A stretch of 64,000 bases of DNA from JACDAE01 sp963744875. GTDB lineage: Bacteria; Chloroflexota; Ktedonobacteria; Ktedonobacterales; Ktedonobacteraceae. Position 1 is the stretch's first letter, and every line of letters begins with the position of its first letter. The stretch is from the NCBI GenBank assembly GCA_963744875.1, contig CAVUVQ010000006.1:316534-380533 (forward strand), written 5' to 3'. The notes beneath the pieces were generated by a model. It worked only from the letters and a program-made list of their open reading frames with translations. It did not search any database and was not told the origin of the DNA. Both the position numbers and the translations under genes were made by a program. Shown piece after piece: positions 17,907-26,346 of this stretch.

Positions 17907-18989
17907 TCAGGCCTTTGGCGTCAATGATGTCCATTGTCTGCTGGCCTGATCGAAGCGATAGATCTCCATAGGATAGGAGAGCGAGAGATAGAGCAAGGCG
18001 CTATTATGAAGATCAGGTACCAGGTTTTGCAGATTGCCTTTGATAGATGGTAGAGTGTTCCAGGTGCGACCTCCATCTGTGCTACGATAAACTGCCTGGC
18101 CCGTTTTTCCGTATAGGAGTTGTGCCTGAAGTGGTGACGCAATGAGCGAACCAAACGAAGATTGCGTATAAACCAGCTTAAAGCTTTTCCCACCATCGTT
18201 TGATACGTAGATACCCGCATCCCCAGAAGCATAAATGGGATTGTGTGGGCCTGACGCTGTCATACCAAAGACGCCACCAGTAGTGCCAGCTATAACTTGC
18301 CAGTGGTCTCCACCGTCACTGCTATGCGCCATGCCACTATTTCCATATGCGATTAACTGACCTGGCGCACCCGGTACAGCGAATAAACCAAGAATGCTAA
18401 AGGGCAAGGTGCCGGTATTCGAAAAATGCTGTCCTGCGTCTTTGCTGACCTTGAGTCCCTGTGGGCCTTCGTTGGGGAGATAGACATATGTCTCTTCGGT
18501 GGAATCATTGCCCGGCGCAACAAAATACATGCTCCCAAGCGTTTTTGTTGCGATCGCAAGTTGCCATGTAACTCCCCCATCAGCACTGGTGTAGAGACCG
18601 AGCGTCCCCTTCGCATTTTGCACCGCGGGCTGTGTGATCACATACAGGCGCTGGGGATCAAGCGTACTATTGACCAGCGAGGTTGTCATTAACCCTTCCA
18701 TTGGTTCATTGACACCAGCCGCAACCTCGCGCCATGTTGTCCCGGCATCGCCTGAGCGAAACAATCCATAGTGTGTTGCCAGCATCAGTACGTTATTCGG
18801 GAGCGCGAGCAACGAGTGCCCATGGTTATTCGCACCACCAAATCCGTTTACTGGCACAACCGGTGTCGCTGTTGCCGTCGAGCCTGTATCGCTTCCACAA
18901 GCTGCCAGGAGCAAGAGCAGCAGGCCAAGCATAAGGGAGAACGTATATCTCCCAGCCCCTCTTTTGATGTGTATATAATGTGTCCTCAT
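17907..18989 (-). CDS. BNR/sialidase-like propeller lipoprotein
   Basis: A 360-residue lipoprotein: the lipobox is LLAAC with Cys31. Repeats then follow of the kind SxDGGxTW / SSDGGDHW (SADGGVTWQL, STDGGRTWNT, SNDGGKSFKL), typical of Asp-box or Ycf48-like seven-bladed propellers. It lacks the catalytic set of true sialidases, so binding or assembly is more likely than glycan cleavage. The start at 18989 gives a proper lipoprotein signal. It lies directly upstream of the YVTN propeller and downstream of the CopCD gene, all on the minus strand. Confidence 0.82.
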   Translation of the reverse strand: MRTHYIHIKRGAGRYTFSLMLGLLLLLLAACGSDTGSTATATPVVPVNGFGGANNHGHSLLALPNNVLMLATHYGLFRSGDAGTTWREVAAGVNEPMEGLMTTSLVNSTLDPQRLYVITQPAVQNAKGTLGLYTSADGGVTWQLAIATKTLGSMYFVAPGNDSTEETYVYLPNEGPQGLKVSKDAGQHFSNTGTLPFSILGLFAVPGAPGQLIAYGNSGMAHSSDGGDHWQVIAGTTGGVFGMTASGPHNPIYASGDAGIYVSNDGGKSFKLVYTQSSFGSLIASPLQAQLLYGKTGQAVYRSTDGGRTWNTLPSIKGNLQNLVPDLHNSALLYLSLSYPMEIYRFDQASRQWTSLTPKA

Positions 18990-19023
18990 AATAAGAAAAA
19001 TCCTTTGCTTATGCTAAAATGCA

Positions 19024-20931
19024 TCAATTGGCGGCTACGATCTGTACATTTGCCTCATGAAATTTCAAATCTGGCGTGCCTATCTCTACGCGCAGACCCC
19101 ACTTCCCACCCATGTCCAGGTTCGCGAGAGCACTAAAATTGCCTTTTGCATCTGGCTGCAACTTGATGGGGGTTGTGCCCATATCCATCTCTAACATCGT
19201 AGCATAAATCGACACGCTGACATGCGTTGTTTTAACTCCGTGACTATCGAAAATGGCTATTGTAAACGTGTTGGGACCGGACCTATCAGGCGAGACGGTA
19301 AGCGTAAGAGAGAATTGCTTGTCGCTCGTTTTTATCGTTGTAGTAAATGTTTTGACCTGTGGCAATTGTGCCTGATTCGTCGTGACTGGCTGCAACGTTC
19401 CAGCCAAAACACTCAGCAAACCAGTACAAATAAGTATTGCAATGCCCAGCAAGGGTTCCCACTGCAGAAGGCCTGTAAGCCTCCTCGCTTGCCTCTCTAT
19501 GTTAGCCTCTAAATGCTTGCTCGACTCCTGCAAAATAGGCTGAATGGCCTTCTCATCGCCTTCAGGGATGGTAATAGCCTGGCGCTGCTCTATATGTACT
19601 ATTGACAGATAATTCTTATAGTCTTTAGTAAGGCGAGGGCGTAACAGGCCGATATGAATAGCACTTATTACTAACAGTGCACCTACCAGCACGCTTTTCA
19701 CGATTAATGTACGCCCATATTCGGTTGTGGTCAACTGATCGAACGTGTTCATATGTATTGCTGGCTGTAAAGGGGCCTGTCACCAGTAAAATGAACATGC
19801 CAGTAATAGCGAGTGCCGCGTAGTGGGGAAGTATGGAAACCAGTGAACGCACCCCTTCTAAAGGCGAAATTTTTTTGAATATGGGAAGATAAATGATGGC
19901 AATGTACAGCATGCCCCCGACCCAGAGTGAGGCGGCGAGTAGATGGAGCCAGTCTATCATTACCGCATAGGTCAGACTGTCTCCGTTTGCTGCCTGGCCG
20001 GACAGAGTAAGTGCGAGCAGGAGCGCCATGCCCAGGATCAGGTTGAACCAGGAAAGTATATCTGAGATGTGGCGTGGTACGTTTTCTAGCGTTGTTGTAA
20101 TGATTTCCAGGAGTAATGCCAGCAAGATCACGATCTCGCGCATTGTCCAGTACGTGCCGAAGCGTCCATTCAGTGCGAGATTTATGAGTGTAGCAGGGAC
20201 GAACGACTGTGCAATATTCCCATTTGTCAGCGCCAACGCCTGTCCTATGAGCACACCAATATTTGCTAGCAGGAGCAGCATGAGAAGTGGGAATGAAAAT
20301 TGACGGTCGAAACGAACTTCTGCCTGTTTCCCAATCGTCTCTTGTTCAGCGTTTTTTGTTTCAGTAAGTTGTAGGACGAAGATGCGCCAGAGTTGTGCTC
20401 CTACCCAGAAGACCGCGCCTAGATCGATTAACGTAACCATAATAACACTGAAGAATGTTGGGCCATCGAGCAAGTTGGAGTTGTTCTGTCCTGGGAGTGG
20501 CCCGTTCGTTTTGGGTACGGTCCCGTTAGGTTCAGTGACGGAGAAAAGAAAAGATCCGCGCAACACAGAACCATCATCAGCGGATTGCGTCGTCCAGAGC
20601 ACGCTATACGTTCCTGGTGCCAGAATCGGTTGTAATGCAACATCCATCTCGTGCGAGTCGGTAGGTGAAATATGGGCATTGTGGAGATCTATGCGCCGAT
20701 TAGATAGCGTGACCATTGCTGTACTGGGTGGAACTGAGATCATCGCTAAACCACATGCGTACCCGTGTAGGGGCAGAATTGAGTATGGCATTCTGTATAG
20801 GGTCTGAACGCAGCAAGATGGCTTGCGCATGGCCATGGTGTTGGAAAGAGAAAAAGCAGAGTTATACTAAGTGGAAGTGCGATAAAAAATGCGCGTTGCA
20901 GGTGCTGTAATATATCTAAAATAGATCGCAT
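19024..20931 (-). pseudogene. CopC-CopD copper resistance fusion, reading frame broken three times
   Basis: Read across frames, this encodes signal peptide, CopC domain, eight-span CopD and a C-terminal YtkA-like domain, as in YcnJ-type copper proteins. Signal: FFIALPLSITLLFLF from ATG 20931. CopC: GHAQAILLRSDP, VRMWFSDDL, and metal-ligand-like NAHISPTDSHEMDV. Breaks lie at about 20838 (CC for C), 20726-20728 (CCC for CC) and 19758 (extra A); each one-base repair restores CopC/CopD-like sequence (TGPFTASIHMNTFDQL at the last). The C-terminal frame alone (19024-19752) could still be translated. Conserved sequence on both sides of each break suggests assembly errors rather than old decay. Confidence 0.75.
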
Positions 20932-21189
20932 AAATAAGAGCGTCCAGTCTTCAAAGCGATGAAAGTTAAAATTGTGTTCCTCCCTAGGAACACAAACTCT
21001 GTTAGAGAGATCTATACTAACTACGATATGCGTAACAAAATTGTCACCAGAGGAAGTCCGATGAAGAGTCTCTACCATATTTAACGTGCAACCACAATTT
21101 GCGTTGCACGTTGCGTTTTTACTCCTAGATGGCTCGGCCAGCTCGAAACGGCTGATGATCCGACCGTGGTGCAGCGCGGCTTCTACGAT

Positions 21190-21331
21190 TACATTGGTTG
21201 AGATGTGCCTGGACGTGCATCTCCAGAAACGCCTTTTTCAACACGTTCGCATTAACCGGTTCCAGGCCGCTAAACGGTTCGTCCATCACCAGAATCGCCG
21301 GGTCATGCAGGACGGTCGCCAGAAACTGTCC
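21190..21331 (-). pseudogene. fragment of an ABC transporter ATPase
   Basis: Directly after the stop codon of the glycosyltransferase gene, and in the same frame, the minus strand encodes an ABC ATPase piece: QFLATVLHDPAILVMDEPFS followed by GLEPVNANVLKKAFLEMH. This is a Walker B and D-loop (LVMDEPFSGLEPVN), but no Walker A, signature or continuing H-loop is present. After about 21190 the similarity stops. It is a decayed or recombined remnant and marks an insertion or deletion boundary next to the GC-rich segment. Confidence 0.7.
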
Positions 21332-22912
21332 TCAATCGTAGTGCTTACCGAGTACCCAGATGAATGGTACCTTCGGCTGCCGCAAGATCAGGATCGGAGC
21401 ATGATTTTCGTAGTCCACACACTCATCGCAGGAAGTCCTGGCGGCCAGCGTTACCGAGCTGAACTCCCGTGCCGCGTCCTGGGGAGGAATATTGATCGTG
21501 ATGAGGACCTGGCCAGTACATCCTTGCGGCCCCCAGATATAGAAGGCGTTGTGTCCGCTGATCGGCGGGGGCAAATGATAGCGCCCACCGAATTGCACGA
21601 GCGCACCAGCCTCGCCATAATTGGAGGTAAAGATGCAGGCAACCTGCTGCTCATCCCTTGGCAGGCTGTGATACACCTGAGCAATCAACGCGACCTGTTC
21701 CTGCCAGCCAAAGCGATCCACCAGAGCTTGCGACAATCCGTAGATATTACCTGCCTCCTGGCTATTCTTGCCATAAATCTGTCCATACACAGCAAGTGGC
21801 AACACCGGCATCACGGCGGGAGCCAGCAGCACGCCAATGAGGGCCAGCACTACGGCATAGGCCGCGACCCATCTGCGAAAGCCTGCCCGCCATGTACCGA
21901 CCAGCACTGCTCCACCGGCAAACAATGGCGGGTAGGCAGGTGCCAGAAAATAGGTTTTCCCATGAAGAGCCATAAAGAGCACGAAGAGAAGGAGATACGC
22001 CCACCCGAAGACTCGATAGCGTGCACCGCGTGCGGAGAAGAAGTACCACAGTCCTGCCCCCCACAAGAGTACCGAGAGGGGATTCATGCCGAGGATCTGG
22101 TTGATCAGGAAAGCAAGCGGCGTTCCACCAGCAAGTTGATTGTGGGAATAGCCAGCCCAATACTGCACTGACGCCCAGCCATTGAAGGCATTCCAGATCA
22201 GGAATGGCAAGACGAGCACGAAGGCGATCAGGCCCCCAAACAGCGTCCAGCGGGTGAACAACAGGCGGCGTTGAGGGGAAAGCCCCAATCCGACGATCAG
22301 GGCGAACCCCCAGAAGAGGATGGTCTCCTTCGTCAATAATCCCAGGCCAGCCACCAGGCCGAACGCGAGGAAGTTGCGGGGGCGTTCATCACGCAGCAGG
22401 ACGATGAGGATGGTGGCACAAAGCGTCCACCAGAATTGATCGAAGACATCGTAGGTATAGAGTGAACCACCGGCCATCAAGATAAGGGCCGTCGCCGATC
22501 CCAGGGCAGCGAGTCCCTGGACCCAACCCGTGCCGCCCAGGAGCCGGGCCATCAATCCTGTCAGGATGATCGTCCCGGCACAGACCAGGGCCGAGATCAC
22601 ATGGATGGCCCATAAGGCATTGTCGGTGAGCAAGCGTGGAATCTGCGTGATCCAGGGAACCAGGGGCGGGACATCCACATAGCCAAAGGCGGGATGGCGG
22701 CTCATGGCCAGCATATAGAGTTCATCGCGGAAATAGCCGTAATTGTCGCCGACCAGGACATGCGCCAAGAACGAGATGCCGACGATGATCAGCACAGCGG
22801 GAGCGAGGTCGGCGTGGCGATACAGGGTAGTAATGCCAGCATGCAGGGATGAAGCAGCGCGTGTGGCCACTACTTTCGATGATTGGGAAACGCCTGTCAG
22901 CATGAGTCCCAT
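21332..22912 (-). CDS. GT39-like membrane glycosyltransferase
   Basis: A 526-residue polytopic protein of the ArnT/PMT (GT39, GT-C) superfamily, which moves a sugar from a lipid-phosphate carrier to lipid or protein on the outer face. The first outer loop carries the family pattern DELYMLAMSRHPAFGYVD followed by PPLVPW, with the likely catalytic acidic pair. About ten membrane spans follow, then a soluble C-terminal domain. ATG 22912 is chosen because AAAGGA lies 9 bases upstream; an open frame runs further upstream to 23200 but is not protein-like. It faces the two-component operon across a region with palindromic sites. The GC content is visibly higher than in neighbouring regions. Confidence 0.8.
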   Translation of the reverse strand: MGLMLTGVSQSSKVVATRAASSLHAGITTLYRHADLAPAVLIIVGISFLAHVLVGDNYGYFRDELYMLAMSRHPAFGYVDVPPLVPWITQIPRLLTDNALWAIHVISALVCAGTIILTGLMARLLGGTGWVQGLAALGSATALILMAGGSLYTYDVFDQFWWTLCATILIVLLRDERPRNFLAFGLVAGLGLLTKETILFWGFALIVGLGLSPQRRLLFTRWTLFGGLIAFVLVLPFLIWNAFNGWASVQYWAGYSHNQLAGGTPLAFLINQILGMNPLSVLLWGAGLWYFFSARGARYRVFGWAYLLLFVLFMALHGKTYFLAPAYPPLFAGGAVLVGTWRAGFRRWVAAYAVVLALIGVLLAPAVMPVLPLAVYGQIYGKNSQEAGNIYGLSQALVDRFGWQEQVALIAQVYHSLPRDEQQVACIFTSNYGEAGALVQFGGRYHLPPPISGHNAFYIWGPQGCTGQVLITINIPPQDAAREFSSVTLAARTSCDECVDYENHAPILILRQPKVPFIWVLGKHYD

Positions 22913-23153
22913 GAGAACAAATCCTTTCGCGAAACCACCGTCAAGCCACTGCTCGACGCAGCAGCAGATACGAGGCCATTGTGTTTTTTGATCCTTGCGG
23001 TTCTCGTCATTCAGAGAGAAGCACTCTGTTTTGCCAGATGGATAGGCACTGGTTAGAAATCCTTCTTCCTTGTACTGAGTATAGCCGACCTGAGCAGGAC
23101 AACACCTGTCCCATCGGTCACGAATCACTGGCCTATTTCTGGCCCTGGCTGCG

Positions 23154-23203
23154 ATGACGCTGGTCATAGATCTTCTCGACAGACCTATGACGCTGGTCAT
23201 AGG
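23154..23203. promoter_or_regulatory. two palindromic operator-like sites between glycosyltransferase and two-component operon
   Basis: Copy 1 at 23154-23167 reads ATGACGCTGGTCAT and copy 2 at 23184-23203 reads CCTATGACGCTGGTCATAGG. Both are inverted repeats with a 4-base centre, and their centres are 33 bases apart, close to three helical turns. They lie between the divergent genes at 22912 and 23305. Dimeric response regulators of the NarL/LuxR class bind sites of this form, so autoregulation by the adjacent regulator is likely but inferred. Confidence 0.55.
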
Positions 23204-23304
23204 TCGCGTCGAGCATACCCATGACTACAGACACTGGCGAGCGAAAAGGTCCGTGAGGTATACTACGGAAAACACGAGCATCTCTCACCGTTGGAGACAC
23301 ACTC

Positions 23305-24588
23305 ATGAAATTCAAGCAAGGGCAGATCATTCAAACGCCATCCATGCCATTAGCAGGCTGGTATCTGCGATGGATTCCCTGGGTCGTCACTGTTTTCGCT
23401 TGTGTGGGCTATCTCTCCGGGGTCTTGACGACGCAGCCTCTCACCCTGCTCAGCTTGTTTCTGCTCACGGGGACCTATGGGGCATGGCTCGTGATCTATC
23501 ATATCGGACAACGGCGGCTTAAGGTTCGCGCACATCCAGGCTTCGTACTGGCCCTGTTCTGCCTGGCCTGCGCCTCCCAATTCATCCCCTTGCCGGGCAC
23601 GAACGTCTATTGGCTCCCAGAACTGCCGCTCATCACGACTGGTTTGATGACGATGATCAAACCACGGCCCCTCAGTCTGCTCGCGGCAGGTGCCCTCTGC
23701 CTGAGTTCCTACCTCGCGATCCGCCTCATCGTCGCGGACTGGGATATCAGCGGCCAGGCGACAGTCCCGCTTGTGTTTCTCTCCGTCTATGGATACGGGG
23801 CGATCATCCATGAACTCGCGCTGGCCCACACTGCGAAGGATGTCTCCAATGCCAGACTCGCAGCGGTCCACACGCGCCTGCAGGAGTATAGCGCCCAATT
23901 GGAAGAGCTTTCGGTCATTCGCGAGCGCAACCGGATTGCCCGTGAGATCCACGACACGCTTGGTCACGCCCTGACACTCCTCTCGGTCCAGTTGGAAACA
24001 GCAACGCAACTGGAAGCACGCGACGATCCTCGTCTGCGCAAGGAATTGCTGGAAGCACGACAGGTGGCAAAAGCCTGCCTGACGGAAGTCCGTCACTCCG
24101 TCGAGGCGCTCCGACCCGACGAAGCCTCCGCAGGCTCGTTGCAGGAGCAACTGCGGAAACTGGTAGCAGCATGTGAAACCACCTGCCCCCAGACCCGGAT
24201 CACGCTCGATCTGGAAGAGGCAACGCATCCTCTGCATCCAGAAGTGTGCCTGACGCTCTATCGCTGTGCGCAGGAGGCGCTGACCAATATTCGCAAGCAT
24301 GCGCACGCCACCAGAGTGCTGCTGCGCCTCTCCACGAGCGATGAACAGGTGGAACTGACTGTGCTGGACAACGGCCAGGGGTGCGAGCCTTCGCACGAGC
24401 AAGGGACGCCTGCGTCTGGCTTCGGTCTACTGGGTATGCGCGAGCGCGTCGCGCTGCTGGATGGGACGCTGCGGGCTAGCTCTGAGTCCGGGCACGGCTG
24501 GCGCGTCGACGTGGTGCTCCCGCTCACGCCTCGGGGGCAAGCAGAGGGCAGTACCACGGAAGCAGGCGAAACCAGAGAGAAGGTCTAG
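23305..24588 (+). CDS. NarL-family sensor histidine kinase (HisKA_3)
   Basis: A 427-residue DesK/LiaS-like kinase. About five N-terminal membrane spans (residues 20-170) are followed by a coiled segment, the dimerisation box RIAREIHDTLGH with phospho-His near 216, an N-box ALTNIRKHAHA, and G-boxes DNGQG and GFGLLGMRERV. The sensor consists of the membrane spans only, without a large outer loop, suggesting a membrane-state or small-ligand signal. GGAG precedes the ATG. The regulator gene starts two bases after its stop. Confidence 0.9.
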   Translation: MKFKQGQIIQTPSMPLAGWYLRWIPWVVTVFACVGYLSGVLTTQPLTLLSLFLLTGTYGAWLVIYHIGQRRLKVRAHPGFVLALFCLACASQFIPLPGTNVYWLPELPLITTGLMTMIKPRPLSLLAAGALCLSSYLAIRLIVADWDISGQATVPLVFLSVYGYGAIIHELALAHTAKDVSNARLAAVHTRLQEYSAQLEELSVIRERNRIAREIHDTLGHALTLLSVQLETATQLEARDDPRLRKELLEARQVAKACLTEVRHSVEALRPDEASAGSLQEQLRKLVAACETTCPQTRITLDLEEATHPLHPEVCLTLYRCAQEALTNIRKHAHATRVLLRLSTSDEQVELTVLDNGQGCEPSHEQGTPASGFGLLGMRERVALLDGTLRASSESGHGWRVDVVLPLTPRGQAEGSTTEAGETREKV

Positions 24589-24590
24589 CC

Positions 24591-25286
24591 ATGGTAGAGC
24601 GTCTCCGTGTGCTGATTGTGGATGACCAGCGCCTGCTGTGCGAAGGTTTTCGCAAGCTGATTGAGCTGGAGCCGGACCTGGAGGTGGTCGGCATGGCCGG
24701 GGATGGCGAGGAAGCGTTAGCTACGGTCGAGCGCCTCTCGGCCACGCGAACGGCACCCGATGTGGTGCTGATGGATGTGCGCATGCCGCGTCTGGATGGC
24801 ATTCGCGCAACGCGTGCCATCATCGAGCGCTGGCCCGAGATCCGCGTGGTCATCCTGACGACTTTCGACGATCGAGAGTTGATCCAGGCAGGTCTGCAAG
24901 CGGGAGCACTGGGCTATGTGCTCAAAGACATTACCGCCGAACAGCTTGCCACGACCATTCGCGTGGTCGCACAGGGACAGGTCCTCTTGCATCCCGATGT
25001 CGCACACAAAGTCCTTGCCCCCTTCTCCTCGGCCCCCATCGAGCCCGCTGTGACCGCTCCTGCCACCCCTGGGTATAGCGGCGTGAGCGGGGTGGCACAG
25101 TTGACCGAGCGCGAGCGGGAGATCCTGGCCTTGCTCGCGCACGGGGCCTCCAATCGCGAGATCAGCGAGACCCTCTACATCGCCGGCGGCACCGTCAAGA
25201 ACCATCTCAGCAACATTCTGGGCAAGCTGGGAGTGCGCGACCGGACTCAGGCGGCCCTGAAAGCCAGAGAACTCGGCTTGCTGTAA
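24591..25286 (+). CDS. NarL/LuxR-family response regulator
   Basis: A 231-residue regulator. The receiver domain has the acidic pair in VDDQ near 11-12, phospho-acceptor D62 in VVLMDVRMP, the switch Thr in VILTTF, and K in YVLKD. A Pro/Ala-rich linker leads to a LuxR-type helix-turn-helix (LTEREREILALLAHG, VKNHLSNILGKL) near 165-225. It is translationally linked to the kinase upstream and is the obvious candidate to bind the two palindromes at 23154-23203. Confidence 0.92.
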   Translation: MVERLRVLIVDDQRLLCEGFRKLIELEPDLEVVGMAGDGEEALATVERLSATRTAPDVVLMDVRMPRLDGIRATRAIIERWPEIRVVILTTFDDRELIQAGLQAGALGYVLKDITAEQLATTIRVVAQGQVLLHPDVAHKVLAPFSSAPIEPAVTAPATPGYSGVSGVAQLTEREREILALLAHGASNREISETLYIAGGTVKNHLSNILGKLGVRDRTQAALKARELGLL

Positions 25287-25619
25287 AGAAAGCATGGGTT
25301 GACAGGTGAGCTTCCCCCAGTACCTATCATGGGTTTGAGCACCAGGGACGTGCGAACACGAAAGCAGAGCATGGGCAGCATATATCCATTGGATTGCTCA
25401 TGAGATCAGTGGGGCTATGGTCTATTCCGTCAGTTTCGCGACTTCAAGATCTGTTCGCCACATGTTTCTGAGCGTACACTTTTCACTTTTCGATACGCTG
25501 ACTCCAAAATCTGGTCAATTATACATTGGCTTCTATACAGCAAGGTGACGCCCCCTACGCCTGTTCTGATAATGTTTCCTGAAGCATACTATCATTAAAA
25601 TGAGATATAATAAATCTGT
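25287..25619. other. intergenic region with a GTAGGGGCG-family end
   Basis: No gene is seen in these 333 bases. At 25540-25562 the sequence CAAGGTGACGCCCCCTACGCC matches the outer end of the inverted-repeat elements at 12454 and 58754 with one extra C; the matching opposite arm is absent, so it is a solo end or remnant. The GC content falls sharply here relative to the preceding two-component genes. A TATAAT at 25606-25611 lies 8 bases before the RNase III start. Confidence 0.5.
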
Positions 25620-26339
25620 ATGGAAGATACAAATGCCATAAATAATACCGATCTTGCTGCACTGGAAGAACTGCTCCAGGTAAAGTTTCAGGATCGTTCA
25701 TTATTACAGCGAGCGGTCACGCACCATTCCTGCTGCTCAGAGACTGCTGTGCATGATTCTTATGATACGCTCGAATTTCTGGGCGATGCAATTATCAGTG
25801 CGCATGTCGTCGAATATATTTATCGTTCCTTCCCCGATGCCTCGGAAGGCGAGATGACCACGCTAAAGTCAGAAGTGGTGAGTCGTCGCGCATTCGCTTT
25901 GATTGGTCAGCAGTTAGGTCTCTTTCCCTATATTCGCGTGGATATCGCCAACCTGCGCACATTTAACGAGCGCTCACGTGATTCGCTCTGTGCCGATGTT
26001 TTAGAGGCTATTGTTGGTGCAATTCATATCGATCAGGGGTCTGAGGTGGCGCGTGCATTTGTCGTACGCGCAATTTTACCAATGGTCGAACTGGTGAATC
26101 GGCAGGTACTCGATACAAATCCGAAAGGGCGTCTACAAAAGATTATATTGCAGCGTTCGGGTGCTCTGCCTCGCTATCGGGTTCTGGAGCAGAGCGGACG
26201 CAATAATGATCGTATCTTCCTGGTTGGTGTTTTTGAGCATGAAGTTTTATTGGGGGTGGGAAGAGCGTCCAGTATAAAAGAAGCTGGCCGTCAGGCTGCT
26301 CGTGAGGCTTTGGAACTTCTACATAAGAAAGATAAGTAA
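25620..26339 (+). CDS. rnc: ribonuclease III
   Basis: A 239-residue RNase III cleaving double-stranded RNA. The catalytic signature is LEFLGDAI with E52 and D56; the second acidic pair is D126 and E129 in ADVLEAIVGAI, matching the four metal ligands of the family. A C-terminal dsRNA-binding domain runs from NPKGRLQKII to the end. Length is usual. A TATAAT sits 8 bases before the ATG and no Shine-Dalgarno sequence is present, so the mRNA may be nearly leaderless. It is followed at once by a DNA methyltransferase gene, an unusual neighbour. Confidence 0.92.
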   Translation: MEDTNAINNTDLAALEELLQVKFQDRSLLQRAVTHHSCCSETAVHDSYDTLEFLGDAIISAHVVEYIYRSFPDASEGEMTTLKSEVVSRRAFALIGQQLGLFPYIRVDIANLRTFNERSRDSLCADVLEAIVGAIHIDQGSEVARAFVVRAILPMVELVNRQVLDTNPKGRLQKIILQRSGALPRYRVLEQSGRNNDRIFLVGVFEHEVLLGVGRASSIKEAGRQAAREALELLHKKDK

Positions 26340-26346
26340 GCTATTC

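Noticed and set aside
21086..22171. Plus-strand open frame of 361 codons
   Set aside because: It lies opposite the GT39-like glycosyltransferase and the ABC fragment; composition is that of an antisense frame in GC-rich DNA.
23350..24402. Minus-strand 350-codon frame opposite the histidine kinase
   Set aside because: The plus strand encodes a complete kinase with H, N and G boxes; the antisense frame is a composition effect.
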